This document shows, piece after piece, positions 1 through 10,198 of a stretch of 64,000 nucleotides of DNA (the stretch's first letter is position 1; every line of letters begins with the position of its first letter). Source of the DNA: Hawksworthiomyces lignivorus (Eukaryota > Ascomycota > Sordariomycetes > Ophiostomatales > Ophiostomataceae). Location: assembly GCA_002917075.1 (NCBI GenBank), contig NTMA01000037.1:248001-312000 (forward strand), read 5' to 3'. Below the pieces are notes generated by a model. The model was not told where the DNA came from. It did no database searches and saw only the letters and a list, made by a program, of their open reading frames with translations. Both the position numbers and the translations under genes were made by a program.

Positions 1-213
1 TCCGCTCTCCCTTGGCCGCGACCGTGTGCTGTCAGTCTCGTATTCGTCGCGACCTTGTCTCTTGTTCCTAGTTTTTTTTTTTTATATCTTAGCGCCTAGT
101 AATCGTGCGCAGTAGGGCAGTCCTAGCACCTCTGCCCGCTGTAGGATGATTCATCTGTACGCTGCAGCTCATGGGTATCAAGCTACGTATGTACTCCCGT
201 ACGTTTTTCACAC

Positions 214-420
214 CTAGAGCTTGTTTTCAAGCGCATCCGTAAAATTGGCGTCCTCCTGCGCTCGCTTAGTTTCATATACGAGGTACTTCTGCCTCTCCTT
301 GCCTGTTGCTCTTCCAGCGTTTTCTATAGCTGCCGCTGTCCCATGCAAGGGCTTTTTCTGTTGATTATTTTTCATCTCTTCTCCTGAGTGAGGCTTAGAC
401 CCTCCTTGTCCCTGGCACAC
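214..420 (-). CDS. Doubtful small ORF, charged 68-residue protein
   Basis: An ATG-started minus-strand frame of 68 codons, with an internal ATG at codon 16. The translation is hydrophilic and rich in Lys, Glu, Ala and Gln, as expected of a small helical protein, unlike the Ser/Leu/Arg-rich chance frames around it. I recognise no family. No intron signals or promoter were established. It could be a genuine small gene, the last exon of a longer one, or chance. Confidence 0.2.
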   Translation of the reverse strand: MCQGQGGSKPHSGEEMKNNQQKKPLHGTAAAIENAGRATGKERQKYLVYETKRAQEDANFTDALENKL

Positions 421-1770
421 GAAACTACATCCTTTTCGTATAACTGTCTTGGCGCCCGCCGCTCCCGTGTCTCTTCTGTTCCCAATCTCCTGTCAGGGTT
501 GGCATCCCGCCGTCCTGCCAGCTGGTTCTCCCGCGGTGGCGGCCTATGAGAAAACGCCTCTGCCTTCTCGCCGGATGACGAAGCATCTCCACACGAGCAT
601 GATCTCCGCGTCTTGTTTTCTGTTGCATTCTTTACACAAACAAAATCCTCCGTCCCAATCTTCGCCCTTTCGGCCTACCTGTTTTCTGACTAGCAAAAGC
701 ATCGGATTGTTTATGCGCATGTACATACAGGAATCATTCCCTCGTAGGGGTTAGGTGATACGGGACGGTGGTGCACACAAGGAGCGGTCGTCCTCGTATG
801 CTTACTCGTACACGCAGATTGCATATCCTCCCCCCCCCGTACGTACACCGAACCAAGGGCCAGTAGCCGTGCTTCTTTTGCAATCGTCTTCTGTAGCCTA
901 TAGCCAAGAGACATCCGGTTCGGCCTTCGCTCTAACACGCTGCGACGTGACGCGATCTATCGTCCTTTTTAGACCCACTGCAGCTTTCCTTCTGCGTCTC
1001 CACATCTGCAACCCCTTTTCTGCTTCCTGCTTGCCCTCTCGAGCTTTTGAGCCAATTTTATTCCCTGACTGAGAGGAACAGTCCCGTGCTTTTAAGGCTG
1101 AGAGAGACAGTACGACTGCGCATAAATGAAAACTGCCCTCATCCTAATTTCAACGTCATCGCACAGGACGTGCGCCCGTAGTGTGGTACTAATTTACGGA
1201 TATGCTTAAGCCAAAACAAACAAAACAAAAAACCTTGGCCAGACGGACGCTGGTTCTCTGATTCTTTTTTCTCGTCTGAGCACCAGAAAAAATACAGAAA
1301 TAGAATGCAACTACTGTTTCACCAGCTGCAGAAAATTCCCCGTGTCAGGGTATGGCGCTGTTAACTTAATAAGAACGATACGCCGTATGCGTACGGCAGT
1401 CGGGGTCTAAGGCGAAACGGAGCTGGCCGCCTAAGCCCAGCATGAAGCTATTGACAAATTCGGCGTAGGCTGGAGCTACTTTTACGACAGAGCTGCATGA
1501 GGTAAGTACGACGTATGTCGTTCACACATTGAAGGCCGTCAAACAGCGAAAGGAGAAAAAAGAACGCTTCCAACTCAAAGTGCTGAGCAAGGGGAGTGGG
1601 GGAAGCTTATTCTGTCGGCGGCCGGCAGTGACATTCCTTGCTGACTTCATTCGAAGATTTCCCAAGATGTGCTCCAAAGCGTGCTCGTATCTCCCAGATC
1701 TACGAAGTTCATGGCCCGCAAAAAAAAAAAAGAAGTAAATAAATAAAATTAAAGACAAAAATAAAAATAA

Positions 1771-1796
1771 CCCCCCCCCCCCCCCCCAAAAAAAAA
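1771..1796. repeat. C17-A9 homopolymer tract
   Basis: Seventeen consecutive C are followed directly by nine A, just after an A/T-rich stretch (1720-1770). It is a simple homopolymer tract in noncoding DNA and a likely site of length variation or assembly error. Confidence 0.9.
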
Positions 1797-2383
1797 CCTT
1801 GCCGGTGGATCGGTTTTCCAGATGATATCAATACGTGTTCAGGCGGGCAGAATGTGACGAGGAAGAGTCGCATTCGAAGAAGGACAGAATCAGTTGCGCC
1901 GCTTTTCGTATACCGCTCGTGCGTCCCAGCCACTGGCAACGGAGCGTTTCCATCGTACCGAGCTGCACATCTGTTTCACGACAGGGCGTCTCCTCGTATC
2001 GGAGAGCTCTGCTGGGCGGCCTAGGCCGATCAATGATCAGCATCCATCTTACTGGAGCGTGGATCAAGGCAAAGATAAATATGTGTTTGTTCGATCAAGC
2101 TCTAGCTGCGTATCATGAGCGGAATCAATTGCGAAGGGGACTGAGGTAACGGCTTTGCACCGCTCCTGTAGTCGAAGTTAGGTCACACATTCGTAACATA
2201 CGAGCACAGAATGGCAAGACGGCCTCCCTTAACAAAACTCAAAGTGAACAATGCGCAAGAGAACGGAAGACAATAACATGCTCGTATTAAAAGGAAAAAA
2301 AATGCAAATAAAATGGAACTTGGAAATACGACCCGATAAATATAGCATCCTCTCTATGTGCCCTTGTTTACCTTTATGCATAA

Positions 2384-4642
2384 TCAGATTTGTTGCTGAT
2401 CAACATTTACGCTTTTCAGCTTCCGTACCATCAAACCCATTCTCTTTAGGCTCTGCCGAAGGTAGAAGTTGACCTTGGCAGGCTCTTTCCCTGCCTCCTT
2501 TCTGATTGATTTGGTCCTTGCCAGCCAGCTGGTAACGGTCTTCTCCAGTCGCTTCTTAATATCCGAGATGTCCGCCATATCCAGTGTCTGGTAATCCAGC
2601 CAGGCCACGTCCTCTAAGGCAACTTTTGCACAATCCCTTTGTAACTTGACTACGTCGACTGCCATGATACATGTTGGCGCTTTGACGCTCGCCTGCATTA
2701 TCTGTTGGGAATAATCGTGCGGTTGGTTTCGGACAGGTGTATGAGAAACATTTTCGCCTGACAATGGACTGGTTTGTGGAACCACACATCTGGCAAGATT
2801 CTCCTGTGCATGTGCCGAAAGCGATGGCAGATCTGCATAACTGAATTGCATTCCTTGCCGGAGCACGTCGCTGGATGTCGCCAATGTCTGCGGGCGTGCC
2901 CTGACATCGTTTGCAGTATTCAAAGTTTTTGTGTGTTCTAGCTCTCTGTTTGCTCGGCTGGCACTCTCCTGTTGGTGTTGTGAACCTGCCAGACCGCCAA
3001 ATGCTATTGTAGTTTGCCGAAATCTATCGTTGGACACAAACCCGGGGAGGCCAGTACTATCTGGGCCGTCATTCATCCGTCCACGCAGCAGCTTATTATA
3101 GTGTCTTTCCACAGGACTTGACGATGGTGGAGTTCGAAGACCATATGTAGAAGCAGGTCGCCTGGAAGCAGGTCGCCTGGAAGCAGGTCGCTGAGAAGGC
3201 TGGTTTGCGGTAGACGGAGGTTTGAATGTCCGTCTGGCAGGCTGCGCAGAAGGAGACGGCAGGCTCGAACGTGTCGTATACTCGGGAGAGCAGATTACCG
3301 CCCGAAGATTCCGTTGGTTGTTGCTCCTGGCTGTAGGCAGTCCTTCTGAGCCAGAGGGATGTTCAATTGTTAGGCACTCATCTAACACACGCCGGCTATC
3401 TACTTCTGGTTGCTGCACCGAAGGTAGTAGCTGCTGCCTGTAAGAAGCCTGCAGAGGCGTGTCCTGTGCAGTTTGCCCATACACTTGTGTACAGAGTCGC
3501 TCGAACGCATCTAACACAAGCTTCTCATCAGCAAGAAGGATGTCGGTCTTGGCTGACTCTACGTTTGGGTCGTAGCTGCCGGCCGGACACCGGATATTGA
3601 GCCGAATAAAAGTGTCACGGAGCCTGCGCTGCAGCTGTGGGACGGGCATTATTGCTTTGCCGAGATGCGCGTGGAAGATAGCGAGCAGTTTCTTAGCGAT
3701 ACTATTTTGGTGGTGCGTAGAAAGTGGCCGGTCGTCCACAGACACAAAGCCGCCGACGGAGAGCTTGGACAGGTCGGCCCCAGCCTTGGGAAGAAATACT
3801 TCAAACACAAAGTCATTGCTCTCCACCTCTGAGTCGCCATTGAGCGACATGGTTTGGGATAGAGTTGGCTGCCCGGTATGGAGATTTGCTGCAGAAATGA
3901 TCACCTCCTGGCACTGGCGAGCCAACTCGTACCCGAAGAGCGCAAGTACGGCTTCCCTCATATCGCTACCGTCGGTGCCAGTGGTGCCTGCCAGGGTTCC
4001 ACTCTCCCTCGCCTTCGGATAGTACTGCCAGAGCGAGGTTGGCTGCTGAAACACCTTGAGCACCAACCGTAGATGCGGTCGGGCCAGTGCATAGCCACAC
4101 AAAAGGGTTTTGATGACGGCCAGGGTCTTGGTCGCCTCCTGGACCGCGAGCTTGCGCCGCACTGGCAATGCCGCAAACAGGCAAGTGACAGCGATAGATG
4201 TGCCCACGGGGGCTGATGTGCGTTTCATGCTATCCGTGGACACGCCGCCGAGGCCAAGAGCTAGGCGGAAGGCGAAGGCAACGGGATCATCCGCGGTGCG
4301 AGTGGTAACGGCCACATAGCCGAGCGTGTTGACACTGGCCAGCCCTTCACCACGGAACCCCAAGGAGGCGCCGCCAATTTTGGCAAGGTCTGCGAACTGG
4401 GTAAGCTTGCTGGTATGACCGCGGCGGCCGAGCGCTTCAAAGTCTGCCTGGAGGATGCCATGGCCGTCATCGCGAACCACAACCTTGTCGACAGTATTGG
4501 GGCTGACAAGGACCTCGATTGAAGTTGCACAGGCGTCAATGGCATTGTCAATGAGCTCCTTGACAACGCTGACCGGAGAGGGCAGCAGCGTGCTAGAGCC
4601 TAACAGACGAGATGTGTCTGCAGGCAAAGGCTTGATGGACAT
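2384..4642 (-). CDS. MLH2: MutL-family mismatch repair protein, Mlh2/PMS1 type
   Basis: A single-exon protein of 752 residues. The N-terminal GHKL ATPase is clear: motif I with E29, N33 and D36 (ELIDNAIDA), motif II DDGHGI at 58-63, and motif III GFRGEGLASV from 95, preceded by GHTSKL. In MutL proteins this module binds ATP and dimerises for post-replicative mismatch repair in the nucleus. The rest (from about 370) is a Ser/Pro/Arg-rich linker and a short C-terminal helical segment. I see no DQHA(X)2E(X)4E endonuclease motif as found in Pms1/Mlh3, and the length is close to yeast Mlh2 (about 700 residues). That favours the Mlh2 (human PMS1) branch, a non-endonucleolytic partner of Mlh1. The linker has a tandem RRPAS repeat. 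A divergent or truncated Pms1 is the alternative. The start is the first ATG, just before the conserved ATPase. Confidence 0.82.
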   Translation of the reverse strand: MSIKPLPADTSRLLGSSTLLPSPVSVVKELIDNAIDACATSIEVLVSPNTVDKVVVRDDGHGILQADFEALGRRGHTSKLTQFADLAKIGGASLGFRGEGLASVNTLGYVAVTTRTADDPVAFAFRLALGLGGVSTDSMKRTSAPVGTSIAVTCLFAALPVRRKLAVQEATKTLAVIKTLLCGYALARPHLRLVLKVFQQPTSLWQYYPKARESGTLAGTTGTDGSDMREAVLALFGYELARQCQEVIISAANLHTGQPTLSQTMSLNGDSEVESNDFVFEVFLPKAGADLSKLSVGGFVSVDDRPLSTHHQNSIAKKLLAIFHAHLGKAIMPVPQLQRRLRDTFIRLNIRCPAGSYDPNVESAKTDILLADEKLVLDAFERLCTQVYGQTAQDTPLQASYRQQLLPSVQQPEVDSRRVLDECLTIEHPSGSEGLPTARSNNQRNLRAVICSPEYTTRSSLPSPSAQPARRTFKPPSTANQPSQRPASRRPASRRPASTYGLRTPPSSSPVERHYNKLLRGRMNDGPDSTGLPGFVSNDRFRQTTIAFGGLAGSQHQQESASRANRELEHTKTLNTANDVRARPQTLATSSDVLRQGMQFSYADLPSLSAHAQENLARCVVPQTSPLSGENVSHTPVRNQPHDYSQQIMQASVKAPTCIMAVDVVKLQRDCAKVALEDVAWLDYQTLDMADISDIKKRLEKTVTSWLARTKSIRKEAGKEPAKVNFYLRQSLKRMGLMVRKLKSVNVDQQQI
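3151..3195 (-). repeat. 15-base tandem repeat in the MutL linker
   Basis: About three copies of a 15-base unit encode RRPAS-RRPAS in the linker of the MutL homologue. Because the unit is a multiple of three, copy-number change keeps the frame. Confidence 0.85.
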
Positions 4643-5576
4643 GGATGGCAGGACGAGCGAAAGAAGATACTACGAACTAGCAATATCAAACCCGCGCTTT
4701 AGAGGATGTCTTGATCCCTGACAGAATGTCTCTAGGGGGATAGATTGTCTTCTGGGAGACATCGTTGCGGAAGCAGTAGAATCGAGGGCAAACGAACGCA
4801 TAATCGACGCCATCGCGAAGCCCTTTTCCTTCCGTCTTTCCACTTTGTATCCGGTACTCTTTTTCGTCATAGAAGAGATCATCCAAGAAAGAGCGAACCA
4901 GAGCTTTCTGCTTCTGCCCACCTTTGATCAAAAGCTCCTTCTTACTTGGCAGAAACCATCACGACAGGAAAGTACAATCATGCTGCCCCCAGGCGTTGTT
5001 TTTGCGGTCTTCGCACAAGCTGAGGAAGCTTCTCCAGCGGGGTAGGGAGGTAGTGTTTCCGTAAATAGAAAGTATCTAATAACCTGGCCCTAAAACAATA
5101 CAAAGCAGCAGAGGAAGGCACGCGAGTGTCTTACAGCCTGAGACAGAGACTTCCTCAGTTATGGAGAAAGAAAAAGCTGAGAAGGCGCCACCTTTGCATT
5201 CTTAGCTGCCGCCAGGACAGTCGCAAACGGATGTTGGCCTGGCAGCTCCCTTTGCAGAGGCTGACTAACGCATCTGGTTTCTCGCGCCATAGCGGATCGC
5301 CCGTACCTGGGACCAGAGCTTCCCCCCTCCCCTCTCTCCCTCTATTCTGCTGCCCCTCCAACAGTTCCTTACGTATAATTTATAAAGCAAGCTAAGTATG
5401 TAAGCTCGGGCGGTGCAGAGAAACCGTTCGATTCTTGCTTCTCACTTCTCATATTTAATCCATTGCCTTGTAGACAATTGAATTCTCTACAGTAGACAGT
5501 TCAGAGCCCTCCGCCACCAAGATCAAGCCTCCCCTCCTCTTTTCCCCGTAAAAAAAAAAAACAAAACATCGTCATC
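4643..5576. other. Divergent promoter region, MLH2 / RIB4
   Basis: This spacer lies between the minus-strand MutL gene and the plus-strand lumazine synthase, so it should hold both promoters. A minus-strand open frame (4686-4931) is present but has no ATG. The last 100 bases before the lumazine synthase ATG are pyrimidine-rich followed by an A run (5550-5561), a common layout of fungal 5' leaders. No clear TATA box was identified. Confidence 0.5.
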
Positions 5577-6353
<777 letters not shown>

Positions 6354-7035
6354 TCTAGGAAAAGAAAAGAAAGAAAGAAATAGAAAAAAAAAAATTGGTG
6401 TTTTGTTTTTGATCTCAAATTTACTCACTCTTGGTTGGGCTTTTTGATTTTGATATTTTTTTACTTGGCATGGTGACTATACTTTGTAAAGAATACAAAA
6501 TAATAAAACTTAAAATAAAAGACCGGACTGGCCTGGTTACGGGTATGGCTCATGGGACAGACGATTGAAGTGAATATCTGGCAATAATTAGTACAGTAGG
6601 GGTCACTTTAGTCTCCTCTCAGTTTCTTCAATTGTTTCTTATGAGATTCAATCTTCGCAGAGTCTCTGATTGTTATATATGATCCTCGTATATGAATATT
6701 AAGGCTATAAAGTATTAAATTATCGTGTGTTAAAAGGATTTGTCTATCATAATGAGCTGTCTCTTAAAATAGAGGCAGAGATTATCCAAAATCAAAAAGC
6801 ATGACAAGAAAATGAAGCCATCCCTCCCAACGATAAGTAATTTTTCTCCGCAAGAACGCCAGATGTGAAAGGATGATAGTGATGAGACGAAGGAAAGGTT
6901 GCACGAAACAAAACGAAACTGTAACAAATGGCCATGCACTAAAATCCAGAACAAATTTTGTTTTCAATGTACAAAGACGCTTTCGCGCAAAATGCGAAGG
7001 TCTCCCACAGACCATAGTAGAGCAGCGAGGCTCTT
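6354..7035. other. Convergent 3' spacer
   Basis: A 680-base AT-rich stretch between two convergent genes (lumazine synthase + and the 1021-residue protein -). It contains A- and T-rich runs (6360-6410, 6450-6520) that fit 3' untranslated regions and polyadenylation signals, including AATAAA-like sequences near 6501. No gene was recognised. Confidence 0.6.
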
Positions 7036-10000
7036 TTAGCTGATCAGCGCACCAATTTCACTGGCGAGGGACTTCTTCGACTTCCACATCGACCGTTTCT
7101 TGTCACGCTTGGCCTTCATGGCTGCCCATCCTTCTTCGTCGTCTTCGTCCTCTGCGGTATTGGACTGGTTTAGAGGTGAACGGTTCTTCTTACGCGAGAT
7201 GTCCCAACCTGCCGAGCTCCGACCGTTGGCGGCGCTGCCCTCATTTGGGCTAACGCTGCCGCTTGAGTTGGGACTGGCGTTAGCATCACCAAAAGAGCCA
7301 AGCGCTCCGGACATAGTCGTTGACTTGCGGATGTCGCCTGGGAGCGGTCCCGCCGGAACGTGGGACACGGGGCGGTAGCGGCCTGGAAGCCCAATGTTGC
7401 TGCGTTCCGACGGCGCAATCGACGGCGCATAGCCGTTGGCACCTTGGACCCGAATCGAAGGAGCATAGCTCGGATTCGGCACGGGTTGAATCCAGGAGGC
7501 AGAGCTAGGCTGAACCATGCTCATTGTTCGCATATGCACATCAGGTCGCGGGAGCTGCATGTCCAATGGCAAGCCGCTCTCGACAAAAGAATTGCGCATC
7601 ATGTCGGGATTGCCCATGGCGTTGCCGCCGGCCACGCTTCCAGCGCTGCCCATGCCACCCATGCCGCCCATGCCCATGCCCATACCCATTCCCATACCCA
7701 TTCCCATGTTCATTGGGCCCATGCCTGGAGCACCGCTATACTGGCTCATAGGGCGCTGCATGCCATTCGCATTGTTGGCGGCCATCATTTGCATGAACTG
7801 CATTTGCATCTGCATAAATTGCTGCATCTGCTGAGTCATCTGGATCTGGGCCTGGTCGCCCGGAGTAAGCATCTGCTGTTGCTGCTGGAGGAGAGTCGGG
7901 TACATCATGTGAGACGGAATGCCGGCGGTGGGGTCAATCTGCGGACCGGCCATGGACGGCAGAGGCTTACTGACGACGTCGACGGCGGGGCTGCCTCTGC
8001 GCATGGCGCGAGACCGTTCTTCGTTTGCAATTACGCCGACCAAACCGCCAGGCGGCAGAGGTCCACTCGCCTGGGCTCCTCCGGCGAAGTTGAGAGGCTC
8101 TCGGGTGTTGGAATTGACAAGACCGTATGGATCTTGAGGAAGATTTCTCGCAAATGGTGGAAGCCGCCCACCACCTCCGCCCGCATTATTAGCAGCGTCG
8201 CCCACCACGGATTGCGGGCGCTGGAAGCTGGGAGCGGCAGCGGCGCGCAAGTTAGGATTTGACATCATCGTGCTTAGACGAGTGGGAGGCCGGTTCTTGT
8301 TCGGGAAGCCGTGTGCGGCCAAAATAGCCAAAGGCACTTCCTCATCCTCGTCTTCGGCGTCTGAGCCATCTTGAGGCGAGTGGCCAGAAGTAGCACCGAT
8401 CGCACCAAGAGCTGGCAGGTTCGGGGTAGACATGGAGAACTGCATGCTTGAATGAGCGGGGGTTCCGGAGGCAGCTTCACCGGTGACTTTCATCATCTGC
8501 TGTCGATACACGGTCATGTGAGCTTCCTGCTTTCGTCTCTGCTTTGCTGCTTGTCTGGATTTCTCGATCTCGTCGACGTCGTCCTCGTAGTTGTCCTCGT
8601 CCTCGTCGTGATCTGACTCCTCTGGCTTCGCCTCATCGGTGGCCTTCTTGCTGTCTTCCCGCTCTTTATCCTTTCGGTAGCGCTCAAACTGCGCTGGCGT
8701 CATGACTTTGTTCCGGGGCGGCGACTGCTTGCGCGCAACAAAGCGCTGAGCCATCTGGCTGGACTGCATAAGATTGGTATCAAAGAGATCGTCATCTTCC
8801 GTAGCCGCAGGTTTCGCACCGAGAGTTGGCGACGTCGACTCAGTTGGAACTTGCTTGTATCCGGCGCTGAGACTGTCATCGTTTCGCTTAAAGCGGCTGT
8901 TGGGGGAAGAAGTCTTGTTGCCAGATGAGTTGGCCCCAGAAAGAAACTTGTTCACGGAGAACATAGAATCCTTCAGCAGAACTGTGTCTTCCTCTTCGGT
9001 CTCAGGAGCATAGTCGATAGTAGAACGACGACGGCCAAAGACTGCACTTGTTCTCTTTAAACCAGTTTCATTGGAGGGAGGATGCGGTGGCATGGTGACA
9101 GGACCGGATACACCAGCTACGCCGGAAGCTGTTTGCGGCCTGGTACCGCTGTTACTATTGTTGACCGGAGAGGCATGTCTTGGAACGGGCGGTGCATTCT
9201 CGTTTGCAGGAGAAGTTGACAGTGAATTCGAATACAGCAACTTGTCGGTCGAGTTATGGCTGCCCCAGGAATACGGTGACGGGTCAACCTTGATGGTGTT
9301 GTCGACTTGGATGGGCGTTGGCTGGTTGAGGCGGTTTCCAGTCAGAGAACGCGGCACCAAAGCTGGTCGTCCGGCACCGATATCCCGCACTGTGGCGACG
9401 CTCGTCCTCTTGTCGAAGCTCCCACCAAGCATCTTGCTGAAATCGCCACCGAGATCCATCGTAAACTCCTCTTCCAATTTCGGAGGCGTGGCTGTGGTAA
9501 CGGTTGATGCCGTCATAGCGCGTTCACGGCCACTGCTCTGCTCATTGACATATGTAGGTGGCGTCTGTGGTGGCTTCTCTTCGTATGTGGGCGTGAGTGG
9601 CAGTTGCTTCTTCGAGCCGCCAAAGGAAAAAGTGCGCCCAGCAGATTTCAGAAAGCTGTTCGTGGTGTTCGACTTAGGAATAGGTGGAACAGGAACATCG
9701 CCATAGAGCATCTTGTTTTGAAGCTTCCGATCTTCTGGTTGGTAATGCTGTTGCTGTGCACTGAGGTCGGCTGAAGATGGCGCGGTAGATACGTTGCTAT
9801 GGCGTGAGGAATTGTCAGTAGAATTTGTCTTCGTGGTGTTAGACGAGCCGCTGCCGCTGTTATTGCTCAGTTAGTAGGCTAGATGTAAGCTGGGGGGGAT
9901 TCATAGCATGGCATCTTTCTAGAGCCAAATGAGAGTCATATAAAACCACGTACCGATTGATATTCAAGTTGGCGAAGATGTTGTCGTCCTCGGGCTCCAT

Positions 10001-10198
10001 ATCAGATGCCAGAAGGGTATTTGGCATGCTTTGTGACTTAACAGTCAAGCGCTGGCCGGGGTTGGCATCGAAGTTTTTGGCCCCCCCGGTCACCTCGGAA
10101 CGATCCAACACCCGGAAGGATGGGCCTGCTACTGATGCATTCTCAAGATTGTCTGCGGCTGATTTCCGCCTATTAAACGAGACCGGAAATCTAGGCAT
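7036..10198 (-). CDS. Conserved fungal low-complexity protein, 1021 residues
   Basis: Two exons, 10198-9954 and 9856-7036, joined across an intron with a GTACGT donor, a perfect TACTAAC branch site and an AACAG acceptor; the frame closes to 1021 residues. I do not recognise a named family. The N terminus (MPRFPVSFNRRKS) precedes long Ser/Thr/Pro/Asn-rich stretches. An acidic block at about 495-512 leads into a basic helical segment (QAAKQRRKQEAHMTVYRQQ) likely to be coiled coil. A conserved-looking patch, PLAILAAHGFPNKNRPP, lies near 575-597. A Gln/Met-rich then Met-Gly-rich tract spans about 740-830, and the C terminus is acidic then Lys-rich (EGWAAMKAKRDKKRSMW). The composition suggests a disordered scaffold or RNA/cytoskeleton-associated protein, but that is inference only. 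Its upstream region is unusually long and pyrimidine-rich on the coding strand. Confidence 0.8.
7620..7880 (-). repeat. Met/Gly- and Gln/Met-coding low-complexity tract
   Basis: Within the preceding gene, short GGCATG-type units repeat (densest near 7660-7710) and encode alternating Met-Gly followed by Gly-Met-Gly runs. Next to it is a Gln/Met-rich run. It is coding and in frame. Confidence 0.85.

Larger units (their letters stand above)
1..2383. other. Intergenic spacer with homopolymer runs
   Basis: No convincing gene was found here. The stretch is T/C-rich at its left end and carries short, mutually overlapping open frames in several phases with no family resemblance. It holds an A run and a 17-base C run (1771-1787) followed by nine A. 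It lies downstream of the minus-strand MutL homologue. One small minus-strand ORF (214-420) is listed separately with low confidence. Confidence 0.5.

Noticed and set aside
4686..4931. Minus-strand open frame with a protein-like translation before the MutL gene
   Set aside because: No ATG, preceded by a stop after 15 codons, no good acceptor to splice it in, and other frames there are also open. Not enough support.
4935..4960. ATG GTT TCT GCC AA followed by GTAAGA, resembling the start of ribosomal protein L32
   Set aside because: No ribosomal protein exon follows on the minus strand before the MutL gene; taken as coincidence.
7360..8262. Plus-strand ORF of 300 codons rich in His/Ala
   Set aside because: Antisense to the Met/Gly-rich region of the 1021-residue protein; the His come from reverse-complemented Met/Gly repeats.
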